Shown here: positions 22,808 to 33,749 of the stretch, piece by piece
How the letters are laid out: every line of letters starts with the position of its first letter
Position numbering within the stretch: position 1 is the first letter of the stretch
Assembly: GCA_036852015.1 (NCBI GenBank)
Contig: JAANDG010000713.1
Span: 1 to 64,000, forward strand
Origin: Pelodera strongyloides
Lineage: Eukaryota; Nematoda; Chromadorea; Rhabditida; Rhabditidae
DNA length: 64,000 nucleotides
Reading direction: 5' to 3'
Notes under the pieces: model-generated
Told to the model about the DNA's origin: nothing
The model's input: only the letters and a program-made list of their open reading frames with translations
The model's database searches: none
Position numbers and translations under genes: made by a program

Positions 22808-25800
22808 TCATTTGCATAATCGGAGTTTGATTCTGTCTCTGGCCGTGTACGGGGCAGAATCGAGAATCGGTGTGCTGCATATACAGAGCCAGAGAGTTCG
22901 CCGGGACTGAGGCTGGAGGTCCGGAACTTGCGGTGACCTAAAATATATGCATTATTAAAGCATTACTGTACGTGGTGTGAATTCTATACCGGACAACATT
23001 CCCATGCATTTTTATGTAAATTCTTACGTCTGCAGGTGCGGGAATGGCCGTTATGTGAAATGTTGCGCGTACAATAGATGGGAATGCAGTCACCCATCAC
23101 GTGAGATCAAAACCAAACCAAGCACCACACTAGCACACGGCGCCGACAAATTCCATGTAATAACCAAATATAATCCTTCTCTAATTCTGACTCTTCTCTA
23201 TTTTTGGACTGATTTGAATGAAATTAGAACTCACATTTATGCTCCCTCTACTACTCTCCTCTCCCGTTTCAAAACAACAGTCACTGCATACACAACACGA
23301 GAAGAAGCATGGGCACACGCGCCGCGGTTCGTCTGGGTCTCTAAAAAATTTGCATACGATTAAAAACATCAAGGAATCAACCGTAATCATAACTTGTTGG
23401 GTCAAGTGTCAGACTTTGACAAGCTAATTTGTCAATAGGCTAGATTGTCGAATGTCCTCTCGAGGGCTCGGGTATAAAAGATTGGGTTGGGCGATATGGA
23501 AGTTCTTTTTTATGCAGAAAATGGGCAAAACTTTCCCCGTGCACCCGACACAATACTTGCTTGGCAGTTTCTTACCGTGTTTCACATTTGTTAAAGCGAA
23601 ATGCTAGCCCTTTGGAAAATTTGCATATGACAAGCAAATCCTATGTATCCTATGCTAATTTTGTACGATCGTCCACGGCAATCGTACAAACTTAGCCTAG
23701 GATATATCATATGCAAATTTTCCAAAGGGGCTAGCATTTCGCTTTAAAACTACGGACTGTGTACACGACACGCAAATGTACCCTTTGGAAGGGTCTGTGT
23801 ATTCTCTACAGTTTGTAAAAAAAAGTTTGCCTTATGTTTGTAATTCATAGTCACGCTGTTCACAAAAATTAACCTTATTTCCGTCGGCCGTAACGAGTAC
23901 AACACGGATCCAGATATGACAACGATGAAGGATACGAAGTAAAGAAAGTGGAACTAAAACATAAATACTTTAAAGCGATATGTATACTAATTAACAGCAT
24001 TATACTAAAGAGTCGGAGCAGTACCGCGCAGTTACTTGCGTACACTACATGGGGATACAGATACAGCGTTCAGGTTACGTATCAAAAGCCGGCTGTTGTA
24101 AAACTTAAAATGTATGTACTATTACACCGTGTAAGGTAAGCCCATCGCAAGCAAGACCAGGTGCAGTATCACTAAAGCGGTAGTCTCTCTACATTTCATA
24201 GACTTTTCAACGAATCCGAGAAATAATTTCTTTATGCAAAAGCTATTTACAGCAATTTCAGCTATTCACTCGCCTTGTCTTTGAATAAAAATAGCGCAAA
24301 AAGTAGCGAATAAAAGTCCGCTGTCAGTGTGGACAAATTGAACATCAGAGCACTTGTCCGTTGTAAAACCACAGTCACAAATGAAGAAAATACGAACATC
24401 GAACAGGCATATAGGGCAAAATAACCGACAATCGAACCCGTCCAGGTTATTGAACCTAGGGCACCGACCTCGAGAACCGCACTGAAAGGTTATTCATATA
24501 GCGGTGAAAGGTACCATGTTCAACCGAGTCCGTCCTAATGCTACACCGCGTCTTGCCGAACAAGTTATCATGCCATCTTTGGCTCTTCCGGTGGCCGCAT
24601 GCACGAACGCTGGGAGTGTCTCCCAACCTGACCAGTGGGAGGTGAGAGAAGGAGGGAGATCAGTCGAAGTGCTACGTAGGACAACACACTGCTCGTGCGA
24701 TTCGGCTTCGCCAGAGTTTCCGTCAAACTCTGACAAACTTTCGATCGCGCAACACAATCAGAGTCTTATTTATTCAGCCAGTGACTAGTACCTAGAAGCC
24801 TAGAACCATATATCCACGTTTACAGAACATTCTAAAAATGATAGCACAACTCACGCTTGTATGGCAGCAATAAGTGATCCAAAAGTGCCCATCATGGCCA
24901 AATACTCCACTCGCGAATGCGATTTCACCAGAAATTCCTCACTGATATTTGAAACGGAATATAAAAGAGAACCACCAATGCATAGGAGATCGCCGAGTGG
25001 CCGGTCACTACCTGAAATACATGGAAGACATTTAAGTACTTGTGTTACGCTCCAACTACGTGGGTTTTAAAATAAATAGTTAAACTGAATTTACACGTCG
25101 ATCCCTTACTCTTAACTATTACTTTATTAAACTACTGCTTAATTAACTCATCCAGAAAGGAAAAAGGCGAAGATATGTTTATTGTTCTGACCAAGTCGTG
25201 TTTTGTGCTTCACGTTCTAAGCGTATGTATATATATATACATGGCAGAAGCCTAAGAACCCCAAAATCCTTTGTGAAAGCAATTAAGTGATAGGGAGTTT
25301 TTAGCAATTATGTATAATAAATATAACTAAAAATACCTCCAATCGATCCTTTTCCATCCAGAATATCGGCCCAAATAAGACATGCGATACCTAACAGACA
25401 TATACAGACGCCGACGATGTGAGAGATGAGATAGCGTACGGAGAGGAAGAGCCACGACAGCAAGAGTACTGTAGGGATCGTCATACAGTCAAGTAGCTGA
25501 ATAGACATTGGGTACTGTATGGACAAACATTTCGACACTTCCCTTGACACTTCCCTACCTACCATGACACCTCATTTTAAAAAGGACGACTATGACAACT
25601 CCCTTTAAAAAAAGTTAATATCGAAAGATAGTCTCACCTGTACACTAGTGAGTGTGGTATATTTATAAGCGAGAACTATTAAATAATTGGCTTCGACGTC
25701 GATTAATGCCAGAATAAAATACTTCCACCCGCGTGCACGCATCACTGCCGCGAACCCGTTTTCGCCGCCCTAAAATATTGTTTTTATCTTATAATTATAA

Positions 25801-28800
25801 AAGTTTTCTGATGCACGTTACGTCGTAGTTGTCATGTAGATCATCAGCAAATATCCTGGGTAGCATACACTCATACAAGAACGAAACAATTCACGCCTGG
25901 TAAAAAATTGCAAAAAAAAAAACTGCTCACCTTACAAAATAGAGCGGTACCGTAGACAAGAAATAACAAGAGATAATTTGGTAGATTTTGAGCTGGAATT
26001 TTGTTGAGTACACAAGTTTGTTAAAAATCAATAAATTTGATTGAAATTCAATAAATCGAAATAAAATAAATTTGTCTATTTGAATGGCACATCACCATGA
26101 CCATGACGTAGAGTATTTACTGTCAACTGAATATTTGCTCACAGTAATAATACAACAAAATCTACGTATCCAAAGTTTGACATACATCTCATAAAAAAAA
26201 TCAATAAATACCAACCTGCTGGTGCATTAATTCCCGCATTCGACAAAAGTTGGCTACTTACACCAGTACCACATAGACATATTGACAGTAATTGACCTAA
26301 TAGTATCGCTCGAAACGTTCGACTAAAAAGTGAAATGCTTTTCAAACATCAAAAACAAGCAAACAGTTCAACATTTAGCAACATGTTACTTGCTGCACCC
26401 TTTTTACTGGATCGCAGCTTGCGGTTAGCACGGTTAGCCGTCGAATTATAAAGTTAAGTGCAAGTGGTCAAAACATTTGACAATGTGTTTTTTTAGCAAG
26501 AGTAGAGGTTATTGGTTCGAATCCAGCTAAGCCTGTGAATTTTGTGACCAATATTTAGTTTCCAAATGTTAGCGTAACGCACAGGGCTACAATCAAACAA
26601 ATCAACAAACTCTGTTTATTTTACCTTATATTCTCATTATCACAGCACGGCGAACAATTTATCCCGTCTTCTTCATCGTCTGGGGTAACGGCCGGCCTGA
26701 ATAGGGTATGCATAGCCAAGTGGTTAGAGCGATAGAATTTAAGTGGGCGCGAAGGATCACAGGTTCGGTTCCTGTTGGGCACAATTGAAAGAGTTCTTGG
26801 ATTTGGATCACGTATGTATTAAACTATGAAAGGAGCTCAATGTGGAAGCTGCCAGTAAAAAAATAAATAAAAAATATCAAGCTAATAATACGAAACAGCA
26901 GCTAATAATACGAAAAGAGAAATAAAAACAGAACACGGTAAAGAACGTTTATCATGTTAAAGCGAAATACCGGCCGGTTTTGAAACGCATCGTGGACAAC
27001 TGAATGCTTACGTATTTATGATAATTTACTCGAATTTACTCGAATTTAGCTCGATTTTTTTTTATTCTAATTTATGTTCATTTGCACAAGCTGCATAAGA
27101 GCATAGGAAAGCTGGTGTACTCGATGTGTTTCAAAAACCGGATGATTAGTATAAAGAAGATTATCTCCCAATAGGGAACTTAAGCGAATGATGTTAGTAA
27201 AATATTAGAGAAATAATCAAATTTATAAAAAAATACAATTATATTAGAGAAGATTTAAAAAATAAACATACGGTGGCTGCGGTGTTGTCGAGCCCATAGC
27301 CATGTAACCGTTACGCTGAGCGTATGACCTGACATAAGCGATTAATTAATTAAGTCAATAATTAAATTATTACGTAATTAAAATATATATATAAAAGAAA
27401 AATAAATCAATAATTACCTGTACCGGTCTCCCCAGATCGGCTTCCGCTCCCCAATATTTTGATCGAAATAGTACGAAGCTGAAAGTTAAATAAATAAAGC
27501 TAAAGCGGTATGGCACGTGGTTTGTGAAACGAATGTTGCACAACTAGAGTCTAGTATGTATTAGTATTACGTTCATATATTCTATTCAATTAAGTGGCAC
27601 TGTAATTTGCAATGAATGCCCGTTGCATGTAAACCAATAAAACGCGAATATTATGTTACTAATATATAATTTAAAAAACAAGCAGAACTGATTGCGATGT
27701 AACTTTTAGGAGCTAAAATGCAGAATATTAGAGTATTTTGGTTTTGCGAAAGGTTTTTCTCTCTACAGGCGGTCAAAACCGGTTTGTATCGGAATAAATT
27801 ATGTATTAAAGTGACCGTGCAGTCACTTTTTGATATTGAATTGTAATGATGTTCCTCTCAGTCTCGTCAGCAAACAACGGTTATTTCAATGGAAACACAA
27901 TTAAATTAAATTGATCAAAGGTAGAAGCCAAGAATATAGTTTCAATTGATTAATAAAGCGTAATGTTAAAACAGAGTCATTGGCCTAAAAGAAATCAATA
28001 TACATATAGCGGAGAAGTAGAACTTATTTGGACATCTAGGTGTACGCCGTGGCATACTCATACACTGACAAAGTCCAACAATGCCTACCAACCATTATTT
28101 CGAGTTACCAGTTTATGGGACATAGGTGACCAAAATAAATAACGGGAAGAAGCGAGAACCATACGCCGATAAATATCCTGCTTGTCACCTCACATTAGTT
28201 ACTAATTTCAAATAACATCAGTTACACACAAAGAATAAACGCATGCTTTTGGTTCGAGTATTTTCTTTTTCAACCCGTCAAAATATGTCAACCGATGTCT
28301 GCGGCGTTATTTTCTTGGGTCTGAACCTCCTCAGCTTTACACTATATGGCGGGACATATGCAAATTAGATTCAAACATGCGAATTGAGACGGATTGGTGA
28401 ACGATTGTGATCTTGTATACGACGTATGTTGCACCACAGGTGGCACCTAGAGATTGAAGGGTGGGGAGAAGCAGAGAGAGAGAGAGAGAAAGAGACAGAG
28501 GGAGAGAAAAGTGAATGATAGAGATAATCAGCTATCAGAGAGAGATAGAGATATTAAGAAGGAGAGAAACTAGGTGAGAGAGATGGATGAAGGTAGGCAC
28601 ATCTCTTGGACAATGTTACACACAATTGCAGCAAGTAGTGTTCTCTCATCTCTCTCCCTCTCCCTCTCTCTCTCCCTCCCTCTCTCTATCTCTCTCTCTC
28701 TCTCTATCTCTGTTTCTCTATATCCCGAACATAAGCAATCATCAGCTTGTTAGGCATTTTTCTTTTAGATGTTCGTTAACTACACTCATTGAAACTAACG

Positions 28801-30437
28801 ATAAGAAAGAGGAGGAGAAGTGGAAATCAGAATAAAATTCTTAATCTACCTAAGTAATGTAAGGTCCGTGAACCTTACAAAAAATAGTAAGATCCAAACC
28901 CACCAATAACGACTAACGACAATAAGCAATTCAAGTGCCTGCACTAACATAGGAAATGAGTGGACCCATTTGGTGACGGTTCACTGGATTTTTTCGTGGG
29001 CCACCCCATTTGGTTACCAATTCATGATCAAATTTCATCGAAAACCGTCATCAGATCATCAGATGGTCACCAAACGGTCACGAACCATCCACGAACCAGT
29101 CAACATATGGTTTTTTCGGTGGAAACCATTTGGTGATGGGCCAACGATGGTTTTTTCCCTGTGAACTTACAGCAAATTGCAACATATCACTAATGCGAGT
29201 CTATTATCCTTATACAAATATATTGTCGAACACGTTACTTTAATTCACTGAGCGGAATTTAGCTGATCGCTTAATTCTAAAAGAAACTAAGATTATCGAA
29301 TGATAACTGCTTCTTCTTAAAAGTTGCCAAACTACACTGCCATGAAAAATTTAAAACTGCAAGAATTCCGTTGCCTGCAATAAAATGAGAGTCTGACAGA
29401 AGCACTTTTTGTTATCTTTTCTTTAAAATAGGATCAAAGTTTTTTTCACAGACACAGTTATGAATTGTGATAAGAAATGGAAATCCTTCGTTTACGAATT
29501 TCTTTGATGAAACAATCTCACCGAGGACAACCTACAACCTAGTTTTTCCCGCGCCTGCCCCTTTAGAGCGAAATACATGCCCGTTTTTGAAACAGATCGA
29601 GTAGACCAACATTCCTATGCAGGTTAGGCAAATGAACATAAATAAGAATAAAAAATCGAGCAAATTCGAGCAAATTAACATAAATGCGTAAGAATGCAGT
29701 TGTCCACACAATGCGTTTCAAAAAACAGCCGGTATTTCGCTTTAAAGGGTCAGGCTCACCGAGGCCAGGTCCCTTTCATAGGTTTTTTCCCCGCGCCTGA
29801 CCCGATCAATGAACTCGAATATCGAAAAGTTACATAGAAGCGTGGAAAAAGAGTCTCCTTTCTAACCCTAACGCTGGGTTTATCGCTGGATCTACTGTTG
29901 CGCTATTATTAATTATTATGCAAGAAATTCACTTCACTACATATTTGCTAAAATAATACTTTCAGCATAAGAAAAAAAGGAAAACGTTTTCCCCATGAGC
30001 CAGACACTTTAAAGGGGTACTATGATGCCAGAAGTGATCCACAGAGAGCACAGCTCAGTAATCAAGAAAAGGAAACCAAACAATAAGTCGACTAGGTTAG
30101 AGTTATGGATCAATGGTTTACCTCACCAAATATAGTACAAATAAATATTGATCAAACACAGTTTAGCTCAATCTAATATTCATAATGATGAACCATTCAA
30201 TACGATTTGATGAGCAGTGTTTTTCGTCGCGCCATTACAAAGTTTTGTAAAACGCTAGGTGTAAAAACGAACTGAAACACTGCGAATTGAGAAAAATTAA
30301 AGATTCAGAAAGTTGTCATATTTTGAGACCAAAATATAACTGGACAACGAAGTGTGTCCTGCCAGTTGCTGAAAAGCTGAGGATAGAGAGAGAGGGAGAT
30401 AAAGAGAAAAATAAAGAATGAAAGAGAGAAAGAGAGG

Positions 30438-30481
<44 letters not shown>

Positions 30482-31493
30482 AAGACGTACAAAGAAAGAG
30501 AGAGAGAGGTGGAGAAAGAACGAGAGAGGAAGAGCTAGACAGTGAGGAGAGTTGAACAAGGAGATATGCAAAAAGTGTATGAAAGAGCCAAATTGAATCA
30601 GTCTGCGATCCAGAAGGTGTCTCAAAGCGATAATGGCAAAAGTACACGCAAAGTTTGCTCCATTATGATTGGCAGCTCGCCAGAACTAGGATGTAGGTCT
30701 GGTAGATATTCAGTGGAAAAGAGAGGCCTGTGAAAGCAAGTCTTCCTAAAGGTTTTCCACGGCGTGATTATTAAAGGGACAGGCCCACGAGAAAAAGTTT
30801 TCCTCAATTTACTTGCACAGAATGTACGGAATTGGTTGCAGTGAAAAGAAGTTGCAATGTATGAAAAATAACAAACAATTTAGTGTGCCTAGGTACAGGA
30901 TTAGATCAGCAAACCACAAACAGACATTACAAAACAGAAGGAACCTGGCACTAGAACATTCTTACTCTACATGAGTGTTAGTCGTAGCATACATGTAAAA
31001 TAACACTAGGTATTAATAAGAATACTTTTCAAAGAGGTCTGCAGACTTGCACTTTTTCCCACTTAGGCTACAGGTCTATTTATCTTTATACTTTTCTCAC
31101 AGAAGTGATAGCAGCAAAGTAAAGTAAAGTCTACTTTTCGTTCTTAGAAATCATAGAACAAAAAAAAAAGCTTTAAAATCGCAAACCGGGAAAAATATTT
31201 GAGTCAGCAAAAACTACGATTCAAACGTGCTTGGAAAATTTTGTAAGAGTTGTGCCCTACTCATAAAAAATAATCATAATGATAATTTAAAAATAAAATA
31301 TTTTTTATTTTTTAAATATCTCTTCACATCACTATAAGTCACCTTGCTAATAAACATGTGCAGTAACTTCCCGCGCACACTCTCCGGGGGGGGGGGGGTC
31401 CTCCTGCTCTCACGCTGTTCTCGCGCTGTTCTCGCGAACATGCATTTGCGCGACGCGGCCTCGAATTCTTCATTATCGAAATCACTCACTCAT
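22808..31493 (-). CDS. SLC35F1/F2-type solute carrier (drug/metabolite transporter superfamily)
   Basis: Eleven minus-strand coding exons join exactly in phase to 385 residues: 31490-31493, 27418-27478, 27272-27328, 26216-26322, 25931-25992, 25638-25769, 25337-25496, 24855-25011, 24274-24481, 23874-23953 and 22808-22937. Family landmarks in order are LGQLLSICLCGT, DVEANYLIVLAY with YTTLTSVQLLDC, the LSWLFL..RY helix, GADIL-like WADILDGK, SNISEEFLVK, and the TSALMFNLSTLTADFYSLLF helix. About ten membrane segments fit the SLC35F length and topology. These carriers sit in intracellular membranes; substrates are poorly defined. The first coding exon holds only ATGA, behind an acceptor at 31558, so intron 1 is about 4 kb. 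The intron after exon 9 has a GC donor (AAG/GCGAGT). The last exon is the least certain part: its cytosolic tail could be read in another phase if an exon was missed. Confidence 0.88.
23591..23747. repeat. Palindromic TTAA-bounded element, GCTAGC subfamily, copy 1
   Basis: TTAAAGCGAAATGCTAGCC at the left and its complement GGCTAGCATTTCGCTTTAA at the right. The two arms (TTTGGAAAATTTGCATATGA, CCTATGCTAATTTTGTACGA) are complementary nearly to the centre. It lies in the last intron of the SLC35F gene. Copies 2 and 3 are at 41369 and 59149. Confidence 0.85.
26420..26532 (+). repeat. tRNA-like repeat with good B box
   Basis: GCGGTTAGCACGG resembles an A box and GGTTCGAATCC is a perfect B box, but they lie about 90 bases apart. 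That is too far for an ordinary tRNA without a long insert. Probably a SINE fragment. It lies in an intron of the SLC35F gene, antisense. Confidence 0.3.
26705..26783 (+). repeat. tRNA-like module
   Basis: TAGCCAAGTGGTTAGAGC is a convincing A-box/D-arm, followed by GGTTCGGTTCC (B box with one change) and TGTTGGGCACA. The predicted stems are imperfect. It lies in the SLC35F intron 26323-27271, opposite strand. SINE head or tRNA pseudogene. Confidence 0.4.
26957..27142. repeat. Palindromic element, CCGGCCGG subfamily, right end truncated
   Basis: Starts TTAAAGCGAAATACCGGCCGG and reads into GTGTTTCAAAAACCGGAT on the right, but the closing TTTCGCTTTAA is missing. Same family as 6212-6371. Confidence 0.6.
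28445..28725. repeat. GA-rich then CT-rich microsatellites
   Basis: Purine tract AGAGAGAGA around 28470-28590 and pyrimidine tract CTCTCTCTC at 28630-28720. Potentially a large imperfect hairpin. Frames across it are low complexity. Confidence 0.7.
28951..29164. repeat. Dispersed repeat (CCATTTGGTGACGG family), copy 1
   Basis: Shares CCCATTT.GTGACGGTTCACTG, CGTGGGCCA/CGTGCGCCA and ACCATTTGGTGATGGGCCAA with 54337-54543 in the same order. The ends are partly inverted (CCATTTGGTGACGG, and CCATTTGGTGATGG with GGTTCACTGG against CGAACCAGTC), so it is a short non-autonomous element. It lies in the first intron of the SLC35F gene. Confidence 0.6.
29562..29745. repeat. Palindromic element, CCGGCCGG subfamily
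   Basis: Left end TTAGAGCGAAATACATGCCC, right end CAGCCGGTATTTCGCTTTAA, with GAGCAAATTCGAGCAAAT near the centre. Same family as 6212-6371. Confidence 0.65.
30375..30535. repeat. GA microsatellite
   Basis: Long run of GAGAGA/GAAAGAGA units. Long Ser/Leu-rich minus-strand frames here are artefacts. Confidence 0.8.
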
Positions 31494-31745
31494 TTTCGTA
31501 ATTTCCGCCGATCCTTCCCTGTTCGTTCCCTTCGTTGAAGTATTCTCGCCACTTATCCTGCAATAGCAAATAATCAATAAAACATGCTGGATTTTCTAGT
31601 TTAGTTTAGACAAATAATAAACAGAATTAGTATTACAAAGACTTGATTCATAAGGTGAAGATATAAGAAGGGAAAATATGACAGTATTAATGCTGACATA
31701 CTATTGTATGTATTGAAGTTGGAATGTATATATAGAATTTAAATA

Positions 31746-31840
31746 CCGTGTAAAACACGGACCTCGTTTCGACCCCCTGTCGCAGACGAGGATTTTTGAT
31801 CAGGGCGGGGGTGCTCGTCAGTGCGACACCCTGATCAAAA
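31746..31840 (-). ncRNA. Hammerhead-like ribozyme motif at the 3' end of the Penelope-like element
   Basis: On the minus strand, 5' to 3': stem IV (31829-31840), stem I TGTCGCA (31822-31828), CTGACGA (31815-31821), stem II ACCCCC (31807-31812), stem IV' (31794-31805), stem III CCTCG (31787-31791) with UC (31785-31786), stem I' TGCGACA (31778-31784), stem II' GGGGGT (31772-31777), GAAA (31767-31770), stem III' CGAGG (31762-31766), then a hairpin CCGTGT/ACACGG (31746-31760). All hammerhead core words and three stems are present. However, the CTGACGA arm is moved outside the stem-III loop and closed by its own 12-bp stem. Penelope-like elements are known to carry hammerheads. Activity of this arrangement is unknown. 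Confidence 0.55.
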
Positions 31841-32057
31841 GTTGATTATTAGAAATTTGTATTTAAATATAGTGAAAAAATGTAAAAAAATAAAAAAAAT
31901 AGAATGAAAATTTGACGGTACAAGTAATAGGAAGTGTATGTCGTATACATGTCTCAAGTGTCGAACGTAGGTTAATGCGTTGCGATGCGTCACGTTAACT
32001 GTGACCTCTTATGATTAGGATCCCAGGGGTCCATGTGTGTTCTGATCCAAAAGGAAA

Positions 32058-33749
32058 TCAATTTTTTGCCGAAATGGAACATACCCACTCAGTGAGATAT
32101 TTAGCCGAAGTTCTATACTTATGTGGGATAATTGGGTAAACATTAAAACTTTTAATGTAAATGCTAACCACCACACATGTGGGATAGCCGTTTTTGATAA
32201 GTTTATCATAAAATTCCTTAATTTTAACTTTGAAAAGCACTAAGGTCGATGTGCAACGACTAATTCGTAGAGTTTCCCCTATAATGCAATTGTGTCTAGT
32301 AGAAATACATAGTTTGGTATCATATATGGGAAACCTATTGACTTCGAATGAATAGTGATCTGTTTTGTTGTACAAATTAATTGTCCATTTTTCTTGCTTA
32401 CTAAGGTGTAAGTCTAGAAATTCTGTTTCTTTGTCGCCCTGATTAGCTGGTTCTAGAGTTAAAGCATTAGGGTAAATGTCTTGTAACTTACTAGGGATAT
32501 TATCATGATTATACAAAAGTAAAATGTCATCCATATAACGATAAATTTTGGCATTGCGACTTAAATGCATATTTGCTGAATTTTTCAGGTATTTGTATTC
32601 TAACATTGAAAGTGTCAGATCAGCAAGTAAAGGTGACGCATTACCACCTTGTGGAACTCCTTTTATTTGATGAAAGACCTTGTTTTTGTATAATAAGAAG
32701 CTGTTTTTAACCAAATATGAGATAATTTGTTTAATTTCCGGCTTAGAATACGTAGTATTGGTTGATTTGTCAGTGTAATAGCAAGCTTTATAACCAACAT
32801 TTAGAAACTCACGTCCTGCATTTTTAAAGCAAATGTCTATTAGTTCTGAAATATTGGTAATAATAGTGTTATGTGGGAGATTTGTAAACAGACTGGTAAA
32901 ATCAAATGTCTTAACCTTTTCATACTTGTTGATATCAGAACCATTAGTGATAATTAGAGAGTTATCAATTGAAAAGTGAGTGTAAGTGTTTACAGACCAA
33001 TTACAAGAGGCGTTGCAGTAGTTTTTAAAATGAGATTTAAGATGTTTCAGTGCTTTCTGTATTAGGATTGATAATTGCTTTAAGCTACTGTGTTTAGCAG
33101 CAGTTATAAACCTCATCTTAATAGTTTCTTTGTGTAGTTTTGGAATCGCATAAATATTAGGGAGAAACAAGTCCTCTTCGTCTAATTTGATTTTAAAAAG
33201 GTTTGAAAAAGTCCTGTGTTCATTTATAATGGTTTCTACGGATCGTGTAGCATAAGGGGAATATGTGTCATTACCAGTAGTGTTACCGTTGATATTACCT
33301 AGTTCCTTATCTAAAAACATTTTATATAAGCGGGGACAGGTAAAACAGAAATTACTAGGCGCTTTATCAACACATGTGATTACGAATTGTTTTCTAATAT
33401 TGATAATTTCTTCATGGTTACCAGATGACTTGAAATCAGTCCAATCGAAGGTAGTGACATCGTCGATATTTAAAGGAAAAGTTGTGATTAATCTATGTTT
33501 GTTACAGTATTTGTCTACTTTATCGTGTATATCGTGTTTCAAATATAAAAGTAGCTTCTGTAACATTTTATTTGTAAATACTTCTCGGTATTTGGTACCA
33601 TTTTTGAAAACTTTAACAGCATTAGGAAATTTGCGTGAGAATATCTCAGAGTTTCCAGTTATTATATGTAGAGTATTATTTAAACTGATTTTTTCTTTAT
33701 TAGTACATAAATGCAAATAATTCGTCACAGTGGCACTGGTCGATAATGT
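32058..33749 (-). CDS. Penelope-like reverse transcriptase frame
   Basis: An uninterrupted frame of about 560 codons on the minus strand. It has no ATG at its start: it is open from 33749, just behind a stop, and the first possible initiator is a GTG at 33726-33728. Counting from that GTG, motifs in order are AIPKLHKE..RFI (residues ~194-208), FDFTSLFTNLP with the first catalytic Asp (~275-285), KGVPQGGNASPLLAD (~356-370), YMDD with the paired catalytic Asp (~398-401) and FLDLHLS. This is the Penelope/telomerase-related RT signature. The product copies the element's RNA at a nicked DNA end made by the endonuclease. The frame overlaps the upstream endonuclease frame by about 50 bases and lies at +1 relative to it. 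It is probably made as a fusion by frameshift, or the overlap is a small indel in this copy. Confidence 0.9.
   Translation of the reverse strand, partial: TLSTSATVTNYLHLCTNKEKISLNNTLHIITGNSEIFSRKFPNAVKVFKNGTKYREVFTNKMLQKLLLYLKHDIHDKVDKYCNKHRLITTFPLNIDDVTTFDWTDFKSSGNHEEIINIRKQFVITCVDKAPSNFCFTCPRLYKMFLDKELGNINGNTTGNDTYSPYATRSVETIINEHRTFSNLFKIKLDEEDLFLPNIYAIPKLHKETIKMRFITAAKHSSLKQLSILIQKALKHLKSHFKNYCNASCNWSVNTYTHFSIDNSLIITNGSDINKYEKVKTFDFTSLFTNLPHNTIITNISELIDICFKNAGREFLNVGYKACYYTDKSTNTTYSKPEIKQIISYLVKNSFLLYKNKVFHQIKGVPQGGNASPLLADLTLSMLEYKYLKNSANMHLSRNAKIYRYMDDILLLYNHDNIPSKLQDIYPNALTLEPANQGDKETEFLDLHLSKQEKWTINLYNKTDHYSFEVNRFPIYDTKLCISTRHNCIIGETLRISRCTSTLVLFKVKIKEFYDKLIKNGYPTCVVVSIYIKSFNVYPIIPHKYRTSAKYLTEWVCSISAKN

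Noticed and set aside
30297..30647. Long Ser/Leu/Phe-rich reading frames on the minus strand
   Set aside because: They run through a GA microsatellite. The same artefact occurs at 8868-9086, 28587-28835, 61002-61193 and 63117-63418.
31380..31500. Alternative coding frame MSDFDNEEFEAASRK... through the G/C run
   Set aside because: It starts inside the SLC35F first-exon donor and crosses a 13-base homopolymer. The ATGA/GTGAGT exon fits the transporter in phase.
31746..31840. A standard type I or type III hammerhead in cis
   Set aside because: The required strand order (III-UH-I', I-CUGANGA-II, II'-GAAA-III') is not met in any circular permutation. Only the kissing arrangement satisfies all stems.
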